Of a DNA stretch of 64,000 nucleotides, positions 48,084 to 57,008 are shown piece by piece; position 1 is the stretch's first letter; the number at the start of each line of letters is the position of its first letter. Below the pieces are notes generated by a model. That model was not told the DNA's origin, ran no database searches, and was given only the letters and a program-made list of their open reading frames with translations. Made by a program: the position numbers and the translations under genes. The stretch comes from Paraeggerthella hongkongensis. Its GTDB lineage: Bacteria; Actinomycetota; Coriobacteriia; Coriobacteriales; Eggerthellaceae. Location of the stretch: the NCBI RefSeq assembly GCF_003726035.1, contig NZ_QICD01000006.1:48587-112586 (forward strand). The letters are read 5' to 3'.

Positions 48084-50435
48084 ATGCCAATCGATATCGA
48101 AACCCTGAACGGACCGCAGCGCGAAGCGGTCGTGACCACCGACGGGCCGCTTCTGGTGCTGGCCGGCGCCGGGTCCGGCAAGACGCGCGTGCTGACGTAC
48201 CGCATCGCGAACCTGATCGAAAACCTGGGCGTTGCCCCGTGGGAGATCCTGGCCATCACGTTCACGAACAAGGCGGCCGCCGAGATGCGCGAACGCCTGA
48301 CCGGCCTGGTGGGCCCGCGCAGCCGCGGCATGTGGGTGGCGACGTTCCACAGCATGTGCGTGCGCATCCTGCGCGCGGACGCGGAAAAGCTGGGCTTCAC
48401 CAAGAACTTCACCATCTACGACGTGGACGATCAGAAGCGCCTGTACAAAGAGATCATGGCCGAGCTCGACATCGATCCGAAGCGCTTCCCGATCAACGCG
48501 CTCATGAACCGCATCTCCACGGCTAAAAACGAATTGGTGGTGCCCGCCGAGTTCGAGAAGCAGGCCAGCGACCCGGTGGGGAAGGCGGCGGCGCGCGTCT
48601 ACGCGAAGCTGCAGGAGCGCCTCAAGGCCGCGAACGCGTTCGACTTCGACGATTTGCTGCTGTACGCGTTTCTGTTGCTGAAGAACCATGCGGACGTGCT
48701 GGACGCCTACCAGGACCGATTCCGTTACATCATGGTGGACGAGTATCAGGACACCAACCACGCCCAGTACGCCATCACGGGGCTTTTGGCCGCGAAGCAC
48801 AAGAACATCATGGTGGTAGGCGACGACGACCAGTCCATTTACAGCTGGCGCGGCGCCGACATCCGCAACATCCTCGAGTTCGAGCAGGATTACCCGAACG
48901 CGCACACGGTGAAGCTGGAGCAGAACTACCGCAGCGTCGGCAACGTTTTGGCGGCTGCGAACGCCGTTATCGCCAACAACCAGCACCGCAAGGCGAAGAA
49001 GCTGTTCACGGATGCCGAAGAGGGCGACAAGATCCAGGTGTACATGGCGTCCGACGAGCGCGACGAGGGCCGCTGGGTGGCCGGCGAAATCGAGAAGCAG
49101 CGCGCACGCGGCTTGACGTACAACCAGATGGCCGTGTTCTACCGCACCAACGCCCAGTCCCGTATGTTGGAAGACATGCTGCTGCGCGCCGGCGTGCCGT
49201 ACCGCATCGTCGGCGGCACGCGCTTCTTCGATCGCGCCGAGATCCGCGACGTCATGGCCTACCTCACGCTCATCGTGAACCCGGCCGACGACATCGCGGC
49301 CAAGCGCGTGGTCAACGTGCCGCGCCGCGGCGTGGGCAAGGCCAGCATCGAGCGCATCGAGCAGTTCGCGCGCGAGATGGACATGACGTTCATGGAGGCG
49401 GCCGAGCTGGCCATCGTGGATCCGGAGCTGCGCGCGGCCACGCGCCAGGCCATCGGCGGGTTCGTGGGCCTTATCAAGGAGGCGCAATCGTACGGCGGCG
49501 ACCTGCGCAAGGTCATCGAGGCCGTCATCGACAAGAGCGGTCTCATCGCCGCGCTTCAGGCCGAAGGCACCGACGAGGCTATCGGCCGCATCGAGAACAT
49601 CAAGGAATTCTTGGGCGTTGTGGACGAGTTCGTGGACACGCACGACGAAGAGGACGCCGAGTACGCTGCCCCTGTCGCCGGCGAGGACGCGGGGGCGGCT
49701 CCCGTGCGCGTGCTGCGCGGCGACTCGCTGGCCGATTTCATCGAATGGGTGCGCCTGCGCACGGATTTGGACACCGTGGCCGAAGACGGCATGGCGGTCA
49801 CGCTCATGACGGTGCACTCGTCGAAGGGCCTGGAGTTCGATTGCGTGTTCGTGGCGGGCATGGAAGAAACGCTGTTCCCGCACATGAACAGCGTGAACGA
49901 TGCCGCCGGCATCGAAGAGGAGCGCCGCCTTGCCTACGTTGCCATCACGCGCGCGCGTAAGAAGCTGTTCCTCACCTGCGCCTACGCGCGTCAGATCTTC
50001 GGCCAGACCTCGTCGAACCCCGTTTCGCGCTTCATCCAGGAGATCCCTATGGAGCTGCGTCAGACCACGGGCGTGGGCTCGGCCGGCTTCAGCGGCACGG
50101 GCTGGGAGAAGCGCGGCAGCCGCAAGGGCATTGCCGGGTCGGGAACCGAGGCGGGCGGCGGTCGCGTGTTCGGGCGCTCGAGCGCATCGGGCTCGGCGGG
50201 CCGTTCGGATGCGCGCGCGAGTCGCGTGGCTTCCTCGTACGTGCGTCCCGGCGCCGAGAAGAAGCCTGCGGCCAAAATGACGTTTGCGACCGGCGATGCC
50301 GTGGATCACAAGACGTTCGGGCGCGGCAAGGTGACGAAGGTGGACGGCGACACGCTCTACATCAAGTTCGCCAAAACGGGCCAGACGAAGAAGCTCCTGA
50401 AGGACTACGCGCCTATCGTCAAATTGAACGGATAG
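48084..50435 (+). CDS. pcrA: ATP-dependent DNA helicase PcrA/UvrD
   Basis: The 783-residue SF1A helicase works in repair and replication restart. Start ATG 48084 has AAGGAGACT upstream. Motifs: AGAGSGKT (27-34), TFTNKAAAEMR (Ia), DEYQDTN (motif II region), GDDDQSIYSWRGAD (III), EQNYRS (IV), MTVHSSKGLEFD (V) and EEERRLAYVAITRARKKL (VI). The C terminus is Gly/Ser/Arg-rich, then a Tudor-like end (FATGDAVDHKTFGRGKVTKVDGDTLYIKF) that binds RNA polymerase in PcrA proteins. Length is normal. Confidence 0.95.
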   Translation: MPIDIETLNGPQREAVVTTDGPLLVLAGAGSGKTRVLTYRIANLIENLGVAPWEILAITFTNKAAAEMRERLTGLVGPRSRGMWVATFHSMCVRILRADAEKLGFTKNFTIYDVDDQKRLYKEIMAELDIDPKRFPINALMNRISTAKNELVVPAEFEKQASDPVGKAAARVYAKLQERLKAANAFDFDDLLLYAFLLLKNHADVLDAYQDRFRYIMVDEYQDTNHAQYAITGLLAAKHKNIMVVGDDDQSIYSWRGADIRNILEFEQDYPNAHTVKLEQNYRSVGNVLAAANAVIANNQHRKAKKLFTDAEEGDKIQVYMASDERDEGRWVAGEIEKQRARGLTYNQMAVFYRTNAQSRMLEDMLLRAGVPYRIVGGTRFFDRAEIRDVMAYLTLIVNPADDIAAKRVVNVPRRGVGKASIERIEQFAREMDMTFMEAAELAIVDPELRAATRQAIGGFVGLIKEAQSYGGDLRKVIEAVIDKSGLIAALQAEGTDEAIGRIENIKEFLGVVDEFVDTHDEEDAEYAAPVAGEDAGAAPVRVLRGDSLADFIEWVRLRTDLDTVAEDGMAVTLMTVHSSKGLEFDCVFVAGMEETLFPHMNSVNDAAGIEEERRLAYVAITRARKKLFLTCAYARQIFGQTSSNPVSRFIQEIPMELRQTTGVGSAGFSGTGWEKRGSRKGIAGSGTEAGGGRVFGRSSASGSAGRSDARASRVASSYVRPGAEKKPAAKMTFATGDAVDHKTFGRGKVTKVDGDTLYIKFAKTGQTKKLLKDYAPIVKLNG

Positions 50436-50468
50436 CGCGCAGTCTCCCAACAAGAACGTGCGCATGCA

Positions 50469-50495
50469 GCGCCCGCCGAGCAACGCGGCGGGCGC
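50469..50495 (+). terminator. Hairpin after pcrA
   Basis: Perfect 10-bp stem GCGCCCGCCG/CGGCGGGCGC with a 7-base loop, 34 bases past the stop; weak T content after it. Confidence 0.65.
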
Positions 50496-50671
50496 TGTGC
50501 GTTAAGCGTGTGCGCATGGTCCGCCTGATGTGCGAGTTTCGGTGTAGCTGTGCATAATTCACATTTTTACTTGCCATCGGTTTCCTTGCCCGTCATTATG
50601 AAAATACTCCTGTAGCGCTAAGTGAATTCCTCAGTGCAGGCAGGGTTGATATACGAGAGAAGGGGACCCCC

Positions 50672-51526
50672 ATGAGGATCGTAGCCGATTCCTCCGTCAT
50701 GTACTCTATCGAACAGGGTGCAGCGCGCGGTATGAAGATTCTGCCGCTTGCGGTGACTATCGACAACGAAACGTGGCTTGAATACGAGGAGATCACAACG
50801 GAGGACTTCCTCGCGCGCGTGCGTGCCGGCGCGATGCCGCAAAGCTCCTGTCCTCCGCCGCATTTGACGCTCGAAGCCTACGACACCGAAGAAGAGGTGC
50901 TGCACATCACCATGGCTGACGGTTTGTCCGGCGCGTACGGCGTGGCGCATGGATTGGCGAAGCAGGCTCCGCATCCCGAGCGCGTGCACGTGGTGAATTC
51001 GGCAACGCTGTGCGCGCCCCATCGTGCGTTGGCGCTGGCTGCCGTAGAGCTGGCGAAGCGGTGCGAGCATGCAGCTGACGTGATCGAGCGCCTGCGCCCC
51101 ATGATCGCGAGCGCCCACTCGTTTCTTTTGCCGGAGGATTTCGAGTACCTGCGTCGTGGGGGTCGCTTGACGCCGCTGGCTGCGAAGTTCGCGCATCTGG
51201 TGAAAGCGGCTCCGGTCATGTGCCAAACCGATGATGGCACCCGCCTGGAGCGCTTGGCTATTGCCCGCAGCTTCAAGAAGGGCGTTGAGGCGGTAGTCTC
51301 CGAGCTTGAGAAGCGCGGCGTCGGCGAAGGTCATTTCATCAGCGTGAGCCATGCGGACAATCCCGAAGGTGCTGGTTGGGCCATGGATCGCTTGAAGGCC
51401 GCGTTCTCCGGTTGCCGTTTCGGCGTCTACGATTTGGGCCCGGCATTCATCACGCAGGGCGGTCCGGCGTGCATCGCCATTCAATCCATCGATCTGAAAG
51501 CGTTCCCCGACCTCGCAATGGGCTAG
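50672..51526 (+). CDS. DegV-family fatty-acid-binding protein
   Basis: The 284-residue cytoplasmic protein has the DegV two-domain pattern: VADSSVMYSIEQG at the start, PLAVTIDNETWLEY, the MPQSSCPPPHLTLEAY lid region, ITMADGLSGAYGVAH, VVNSATLCAPHRALAL and VYDLGPAFITQGGPACIAI at the end. DegV/FakB proteins hold a fatty acid for phosphorylation by FakA. No FakA-like gene is nearby. GAGAGAAGGGGACCCCC precedes ATG 50672. Confidence 0.9.
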   Translation: MRIVADSSVMYSIEQGAARGMKILPLAVTIDNETWLEYEEITTEDFLARVRAGAMPQSSCPPPHLTLEAYDTEEEVLHITMADGLSGAYGVAHGLAKQAPHPERVHVVNSATLCAPHRALALAAVELAKRCEHAADVIERLRPMIASAHSFLLPEDFEYLRRGGRLTPLAAKFAHLVKAAPVMCQTDDGTRLERLAIARSFKKGVEAVVSELEKRGVGEGHFISVSHADNPEGAGWAMDRLKAAFSGCRFGVYDLGPAFITQGGPACIAIQSIDLKAFPDLAMG

Positions 51527-51549
51527 GGTTCGACGACGCGAACGAGATA

Positions 51550-51587
51550 AAGGGGCGGGGCCGGCGTGAACTGCGGCCCCGCCCCTT
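51550..51587. terminator. Bidirectional terminator between degV-like gene and serine ammonia-lyase
   Basis: Perfect 13-bp stem AAGGGGCGGGGCC/GGCCCCGCCCCTT with a 12-base loop and T-rich or A-rich ends on both sides; it serves the two convergent genes. Confidence 0.85.
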
Positions 51588-51622
51588 CGTTTAGTGCCGT
51601 TCGCCTTTGCGCTGGAGCGTCG

Positions 51623-53272
51623 TCAGGCTCCGCACTGTGCGCACCAGGCACAAGCGGCCGGCGCCGCGGCTATGCCGCCAAGAGCGCTCTCTCGCAGTTC
51701 GAAGGGCAGGGAGCGGCCCACTTTGTCCATGACGGCCACGGTTTGGTCGAAATCGACCAGGTTTCCAATGCCGGCCAGCGCGATCTGCGCGCTGACGAGC
51801 GCCGTTGCGGCGCCGGATGCGTTGCGCTTCTGGCAGGGCACTTCCACCAGGCCCGCAACCGGATCACACACAAGCCCCATCATGTTCGTGAGCGCGTTGC
51901 CCGCTGCGTCCAGGCATTGGGCGGGCGTGCCTCCGGCAAGCTCCACTGCAGCTGCGGCCGCCATTGCCGCCGCCGACCCGATTTCCGCCTGACAGCCTCC
52001 CTCTGCGCCCGACACCGTTGCGTTGCGCGTGATCAGGTATCCGATGGCTGCCGCGGTCGCTATGCCGCGCGCCAGGTCTTCATCGGCGAGGCCTCTGGAA
52101 TCCTGCAGGGCAAGCAGCACGCCGGGCAGCACGCCCGCCGATCCCGCCGTGGGGGCGGCTACGATGCGGCCCATGGACGCGTTCGTTTCCAGCACGGCCA
52201 TAGCGTAGGTCATGGCGGCGGAAAGCTGGTCGTCGCAGAGCGCTTCGCCGCGGGCGCGCAGATCGGTCAGCTTGCGCGCCTCGCCGCCAAGGAGGCCTCC
52301 CATCGAGGGCAACGTTTCGCGAACGGGCTGCGTTGCGGCGCGCTTCATAACGGAAAGAGCCAGGTCAAGATAGCATTTTGATGTATCGGCCTGCCCTAAG
52401 CTGGCTGCTAGAGCTGCCTCGCGAGCCAAAAAGGCTTCCGAAAGCGATGCGCCGTTCGTTTCGCACCAGGTAAGCAGATCCGAGCCCGATGCGAAGTTGA
52501 GATCCGCGAATCGCTGAAGTGCGCGATCGAGCGCTTCAGCGCTCTGCTGCGCGCTGCATCCTTCGTCGCCGGCGCCGGCACATGGAGCCGCGCTGCCCGC
52601 GTCGCCGGGAATGATGCGCACATCGTAGATGGCCGGGTTGCTTTCTATGGCCGCTTTTGCCGCAACGTCCACGTCTTGGTCGGTTTCGAGAACGGTGTAG
52701 GCCGTGTCTCCGCGCCGCTCGCGATACATGCGCGTGGTGGCGATGTTCACGCCGCGTTCGCTCAGGCTTTGTGCGATATGCGCCAGCACGCCGGCCACGT
52801 CGCGTTGGCGCACGACGATGCTCGTGCTTTCGCCGGTCACGTACACGTCGATGCCGTCGATGCGACGGATGACCGCCGCCCCGCCGCCCACGCTTTCGCC
52901 GCGCACGCTCATCTTGTTGCCGGCGGCGTCCTGTATGAGAATGTCGATGGTGTTGGGGTGCTCGTAGTCGTCGGCGTCGGGCAGGGTCGTGAAGCGAAAC
53001 GAGAGTCCCGCCTGTTCGGCCAGCTCGAACGAATCGCGTATGCGCAGGTCGTCGGTTGCCAGGCCCAGCATGCCCGCCACGAGCGCCTTGTCGGTGCCGT
53101 GCCCGGTCAGAGTGTGCGCGAACGATCCCAGCAGACGAAACTCGACGCTTCTCGGTTCGGCAAGGCAGAGCCGGCGCGCCATGAACGCGATGCGCAAAGC
53201 TCCCGCCGTATGGGAGCTCGAGGGTCCTACCATGATGGGGCCGATGATGTCGGTTAAGCCGAGCGTCGCCAT
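51623..53272 (-). CDS. L-serine ammonia-lyase, single chain (iron-sulfur type)
   Basis: The product has 549 residues from ATG at 53272 (GGAGGACGAGC upstream). It turns serine into pyruvate and ammonia with a [4Fe-4S] cluster. The N-terminal beta part has GPSSSHTAGALRIAF (about 17-31) and an ACT-like stretch (about 140-215, VYVTGESTSIVVRQRDVAGVLAHIAQ). The alpha part has SMGGLLGGEARK, APTAGSAGVLPG, ATVSGAEGGCQAEIGSA and GLVCDPVAGLVEVPCQKRNA, which supply the cluster cysteines. The two chains, separate in Bacillus and many Firmicutes, are fused here beta-then-alpha, as in several actinobacteria. It ends in a Cys/Ala-rich tail. Confidence 0.93.
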   Translation of the reverse strand: MATLGLTDIIGPIMVGPSSSHTAGALRIAFMARRLCLAEPRSVEFRLLGSFAHTLTGHGTDKALVAGMLGLATDDLRIRDSFELAEQAGLSFRFTTLPDADDYEHPNTIDILIQDAAGNKMSVRGESVGGGAAVIRRIDGIDVYVTGESTSIVVRQRDVAGVLAHIAQSLSERGVNIATTRMYRERRGDTAYTVLETDQDVDVAAKAAIESNPAIYDVRIIPGDAGSAAPCAGAGDEGCSAQQSAEALDRALQRFADLNFASGSDLLTWCETNGASLSEAFLAREAALAASLGQADTSKCYLDLALSVMKRAATQPVRETLPSMGGLLGGEARKLTDLRARGEALCDDQLSAAMTYAMAVLETNASMGRIVAAPTAGSAGVLPGVLLALQDSRGLADEDLARGIATAAAIGYLITRNATVSGAEGGCQAEIGSAAAMAAAAAVELAGGTPAQCLDAAGNALTNMMGLVCDPVAGLVEVPCQKRNASGAATALVSAQIALAGIGNLVDFDQTVAVMDKVGRSLPFELRESALGGIAAAPAACAWCAQCGA

Positions 53273-53501
53273 GCTCGTCCTCCTTCGCGTTGCGTTCGTC
53301 GCCGCCATGGTAGCGCATGGGGCATCGTTTTACCCGCACTTTCGTGAGTTTTAACGACGAAAAGCCCGTAGGGGCTTGCGCTTCAAGCTTCAACGCTATA
53401 CTGAACTGGTCATAATCGGGCGTTTTGATCCCGAGCACATCACTGGGCGGAGAACAGAGGCCCCGCACGCGCGGAAGGGCCTCGCGGTAAAGGAGCGAAC
53501 A

Positions 53502-54869
53502 ATGCCGGCACCCATCATCGTCGTGGGCCATAAGAATCCTGACAACGATTCCATCAGCGCGGCCGTCGGGTACGCGTATCTCAAGAACGAGCTGGAGAAG
53601 CGCGCTTCGGGCGATGCCGATCCGAAGCGCGTGTACGTCCCCGCTCGTCTGGGCCCCATGCCGCCTGAGAGCGCTTGGATCCTGGAACGCAGCGGCCTGC
53701 AGGCCCCCGAGGTGGTCGCCCACGTGCATGCGCGCGTGGCCGACGTCATGACGCCGAACCCTATTTCCATCGGCTATGATGCAACCTTGCTTGAGGCCGG
53801 TCGCCTGCTGCGCCAGCACAACGTGCGCGCGCTGGTGGTCACCAACGACGACGGCACCTATCGAGGGCTCATCACCACGCGCATGATCGCCGAGCGCTAC
53901 ATCGCCGCTACCGACGCCCTGGAGGAGGGCGGTGCGAACGAAATGGCCGTCGCCGGCGACCTTATCGCGTCGCTCGGCCAAAAGGTGGCCGACATGACCG
54001 AAACCGACGTGCTGGTTCTGGACAAGGAGGGGCTTCTCAAGGAAGCCATCGAAGATCTCATGTCCAGCGCTTTGCGCGAAGCCGTCGTGCTCGACGACAA
54101 CGACGTGGCCATCGGCATCGTCACGCGCTCCGACGTGGCCGTGCGTCCCCGTCGCAAGGTGGTGCTCGTGGACCATAACGAGACGCGCCAGGCGGCGAAC
54201 GGCATCGAGGAGGCCGACGTGGTGGAGATCATCGATCACCATCGCATTGCCGACGTCATGACGGTCAACCCCATCCAGTTCCTCAACCTGCCCGTGGGAT
54301 CGACCGCTACCATCGTCACCCTGGAATTCCGTCGCCATGGCGTGGAGATACCCGCGTCCATCGCAAGCGTGCTGCTGTCCGCCGTCATGACCGACACGGT
54401 TATCCTCAAGTCGCCTACGACCACCGACGTGGATCGCGAGCAGGTGAAGTACCTGGCCGACATCGCGGGCGTCGATCCGACCGAGTTCGGACTGGCCGTG
54501 TTCAAGTGCCGCGGCGGCGAGGACGACATGCCGGTCGACAAGCTGGTGGGCGCTGACGCCAAGGAGTTCCAGATCGGCGACGCCACGGTTCTCATCGCCC
54601 AGCACGAGACCGTCGATCTGCCGGCCGTTATGAAGCGCGAGCAGGAAATTCGCGATCACATGCGCCAGCTGCGCGACGATCACGGCTACGAGTTCGTGCT
54701 GCTGTTGGTCACCGACATCGTGGCGGAGGGCAGCCAGTTCATGTGCGAAGGCAACCGCCGCATCGTGAACCGCGTGTTCGGCATCAACTGCACGGGCGAA
54801 GGCGGCACGTGGATGCCCGGCGTGCTCAGCCGCAAAAAGCAGGTGGCCGCCAAGATCCTCGGCGCTTAG
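53502..54869 (+). CDS. ppaC: Manganese-dependent inorganic pyrophosphatase with CBS domains (family II)
   Basis: The product has 455 residues from ATG 53502 (AAAGGAGCGAAC upstream). The DHH core has GHKNPDNDS (9-17), VDHNE and IIDHHR. The second domain has PTTTDVDREQVKYLA and the C-terminal SRKKQ. Two CBS-type segments lie inserted (about 80-135, VADVMTPNPISIGYDATLLEAGRLLRQHNVRALVVTNDDG, and about 165-225). Such CBS insertions allow control by adenine nucleotides. It splits pyrophosphate in the cytoplasm and drives biosynthesis. The start of the operon lies after a possible -10 box TATACT at 53397. Confidence 0.95.
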   Translation: MPAPIIVVGHKNPDNDSISAAVGYAYLKNELEKRASGDADPKRVYVPARLGPMPPESAWILERSGLQAPEVVAHVHARVADVMTPNPISIGYDATLLEAGRLLRQHNVRALVVTNDDGTYRGLITTRMIAERYIAATDALEEGGANEMAVAGDLIASLGQKVADMTETDVLVLDKEGLLKEAIEDLMSSALREAVVLDDNDVAIGIVTRSDVAVRPRRKVVLVDHNETRQAANGIEEADVVEIIDHHRIADVMTVNPIQFLNLPVGSTATIVTLEFRRHGVEIPASIASVLLSAVMTDTVILKSPTTTDVDREQVKYLADIAGVDPTEFGLAVFKCRGGEDDMPVDKLVGADAKEFQIGDATVLIAQHETVDLPAVMKREQEIRDHMRQLRDDHGYEFVLLLVTDIVAEGSQFMCEGNRRIVNRVFGINCTGEGGTWMPGVLSRKKQVAAKILGA

Positions 54870-55756
54870 CCGTCAAGCGGGGAAGCTTCTCGCCAACGCT
54901 CATCGAAATACGTTGCCAAGAAGCCGTGGAATGCCGCGGCTTCTTCTCGAAGGGGGTGCGCCGTCTCCAGTTTGATGGTGCGCACGAAGCGATCGTCGGA
55001 AAGCGGCTCCAGGCGCGCGCTGCCGTCCCCGAGCGCTCCCCAGCTGCGCTCAGGCCAAAACCCCACGCCCAGTCCCAGGCCGATCATGTTCCTGACCACT
55101 TCCGGGCCGTCGCTTTCGAACGCCACGCTGGGACGGAATCCCGCTTCGGCGCATAGACGGTCGCATGCCTCCCGAAACGCCCGGCTGCCCGCCAGGCAGA
55201 TGAAAGGATCCTCGGCTAGATCGGCCAGGTCGATGGGTCCTTGTCCCGCCCGCTCGATGGGAACCGCTATCCCAATGCGCTCGCGGTACAGATGCGGCGG
55301 CTCCACGTGCAAGGAGGTCGATCCGTGCGGTCGGTTCACTCCTTCGGTACTCAGTCGTATGTCCCAATGCTCCTGCGCCTCTTGCTGGGTGATTACGAAT
55401 CGCGTGTCGGGATGCTGGGATCGCCATGCTGCTATCGCGTCTACCACCAAGCCCGAGGCCGACAAGATCGACAGTCTCACCGTGGCGTTCTCGCGACCCG
55501 CCACCTCGGCGAGTTCGTCGGGAATGGCGTCGAGGGCAGCCAGCACCGGCCTGATGCGTTCGTCGAGCGCGCGTCCGCACGCGGTCAAGCGCACGCCTCG
55601 TCCTGCTCGTTCGAGCAGCTTTACGCCCAGTTCCTGTTCCAGCCGGTGGACGGTCTGCGTGAGCGCTGGCTGTGCTACATGGAGCTTCTTGGCGCTGTTC
55701 GTAATATGCTCGCTGCGCGCCACTTCGTGAAAGTAGCGCAGTTGCTGTAGCTCCAT
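54866..55756 (-). CDS. LysR-family transcriptional regulator
   Basis: The product has 296 residues from ATG at 55756 (AGGAGAG upstream). The winged-helix domain is at about 1-60: MELQQLRYFHEVARSEHITNSAKKLHVAQPALTQTVHRLEQELGVKLLERAGRGVRLT. The effector-binding domain follows (about 90-290). Its 3' end overlaps the ppaC stop by 4 bases on the other strand. It is divergent from a small PQ-loop-like gene, with an ATTAT/ATAAT inverted repeat (55788-55806) between them as a likely binding site. Confidence 0.93.
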   Translation of the reverse strand: MELQQLRYFHEVARSEHITNSAKKLHVAQPALTQTVHRLEQELGVKLLERAGRGVRLTACGRALDERIRPVLAALDAIPDELAEVAGRENATVRLSILSASGLVVDAIAAWRSQHPDTRFVITQQEAQEHWDIRLSTEGVNRPHGSTSLHVEPPHLYRERIGIAVPIERAGQGPIDLADLAEDPFICLAGSRAFREACDRLCAEAGFRPSVAFESDGPEVVRNMIGLGLGVGFWPERSWGALGDGSARLEPLSDDRFVRTIKLETAHPLREEAAAFHGFLATYFDERWREASPLDG

Positions 55757-55787
55757 GAGGGCTCTCCTCTTCATTCATACGTTCAGC

Positions 55788-55806
55788 ATTATGAATTCAG
55801 TATAAT
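55788..55806. promoter_or_regulatory. Likely LysR-type binding site in the divergent gap
   Basis: ATTAT (55788-55792) and ATAAT (55802-55806) form an inverted repeat around GAATTC in the only AT-rich part of the gap, matching the T-N11-A style site used by LysR regulators. Confidence 0.5.
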
Positions 55807-55904
55807 CAATATATTTGACGCAGAAGGGGCGCGGGTATACCGTTACCGTCGGAATGCAAGCGCGAGCGCGACTGGAAAGGCCGCGCGTAGGAGATGGTCT
55901 GCGG

Positions 55905-56195
55905 ATGGCGGAAATACTGGAGGCCGCGATGCTCATATGCTTTGGGTTGTCGTGGCCGCTCAACGCGTACAAGAGCTTCAGGTCGGAAACCGCTGCAGGC
56001 ACAAGCTGGCAGTTCATCGGGTTGATTACGGCCGGCTACCTGGCGGGCATTGCCGCGAAGTTCGTTTCGGGCTCGGTGAACTGGGTGCTGGCCGTGTACT
56101 TTATCAACCTCGTGTGCATTGGGGTGAACTGGATCGTGTACGTGCGCAACCGTCGGCTGGATGCCGCGCGGGAAGAGGAACTGCTCGTCCTGTAA
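55905..56195 (+). CDS. PQ-loop/SemiSWEET-like small membrane protein
   Basis: The product has 96 residues from ATG 55905 (TAGGAG 10 bases upstream). Three membrane helices: about 5-22 (LICFGLSWPLNAYKSF with the Pro and polar turn of PQ-loop proteins), about 34-52 and about 58-80, ending in a charged tail. SemiSWEETs are three-helix sugar carriers that work as dimers. The substrate is not known; control by the divergent LysR protein is likely. Confidence 0.75.
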   Translation: MAEILEAAMLICFGLSWPLNAYKSFRSETAAGTSWQFIGLITAGYLAGIAAKFVSGSVNWVLAVYFINLVCIGVNWIVYVRNRRLDAAREEELLVL

Positions 56196-56262
56196 CCTCT
56201 GCCCGCGCGGCTCGAGGTCTACGTTCCGTGCGGGCGACGACCTCCGCTTGCGTTGACGACCC

Positions 56263-56841
56263 TTATAGAAGCACGTCGGAAAGAGGGCGCTTCGGAACGT
56301 GATGGACGCTCGCCTCGTCGCGCCAGTATTCCGTCGCTCCATTGGCGGAAATGGTGGAAACGACTACCTTTTCGGCGGGCTTTCCCAGAGCAAGCACCAG
56401 GTCGGGCTTGAAGCGATCCTCGTCGATTCCCAGCGCCTGCGTCAGGCTACGTCGCTTGAAAGATCCCAGGATGCAGCCGCCGTAGCCGGCTTCAACGGCT
56501 TGCAGCATGATGGTTTGCGCGGCGATGCCCTCGTCCCAGGCGGTGAATACGTCGGCGAGCGTGCGGTCGCAGTCGCTTAGGATCACAATGTAGGCGCTCG
56601 GCCTTTCACCCGGTTCCGGCCCCGGCCAGTCGGGGAGGGCCTTCGCCCATGCGCAGCAAGAGAAGACTTTCTCGCAGGCGAGCTCGTCGGTTACCAGAGC
56701 GTAGCGCAGGGGCTGGGCGTTTCCGCTTGAAGCTACCAAGCGGACGGCATCGATCCAGGAAACGAGCGTCGATCGCTCGATGCGAGTAGCTTCGTCGAAT
56801 CGGCGGTAGCTTCGGCAGGCTTTGACAAGGTCGTGCAGCAT
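56263..56841 (-). CDS. Nitroreductase-family flavoprotein
   Basis: The product has 192 residues from ATG at 56841 (GGAGGAGGCACC upstream). The FMN-binding start CRSYRRFDEATRIERSTLVSWIDAVRLVASSGNAQPLRYALVT (about 8-50) and the later AAQTIMLQAVEAGYGGCILGSFKRRSLTQALGI (about 110-142) and VLALGKPAEKV are those of short nitroreductases. It uses NAD(P)H and flavin to reduce nitro or quinone groups; the natural substrate is unknown. Confidence 0.9.
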   Translation of the reverse strand: MLHDLVKACRSYRRFDEATRIERSTLVSWIDAVRLVASSGNAQPLRYALVTDELACEKVFSCCAWAKALPDWPGPEPGERPSAYIVILSDCDRTLADVFTAWDEGIAAQTIMLQAVEAGYGGCILGSFKRRSLTQALGIDEDRFKPDLVLALGKPAEKVVVSTISANGATEYWRDEASVHHVPKRPLSDVLL

Positions 56842-57008
56842 GGTGCCTCCTCCTTGTTGTTCGGGCGGCGGTTGCGCTCCCGTTGCCGGGTTTTCGCGCA
56901 TCGGGTTACCCCGATGATTATAATGAAGTTCGCTGCGATTGGGCGCCCTGGCGCCTCCGTTGCGGCCAAATCGAAACGCAGCCGTCCGCACGTCCCGAAG
57001 GAAAGCTC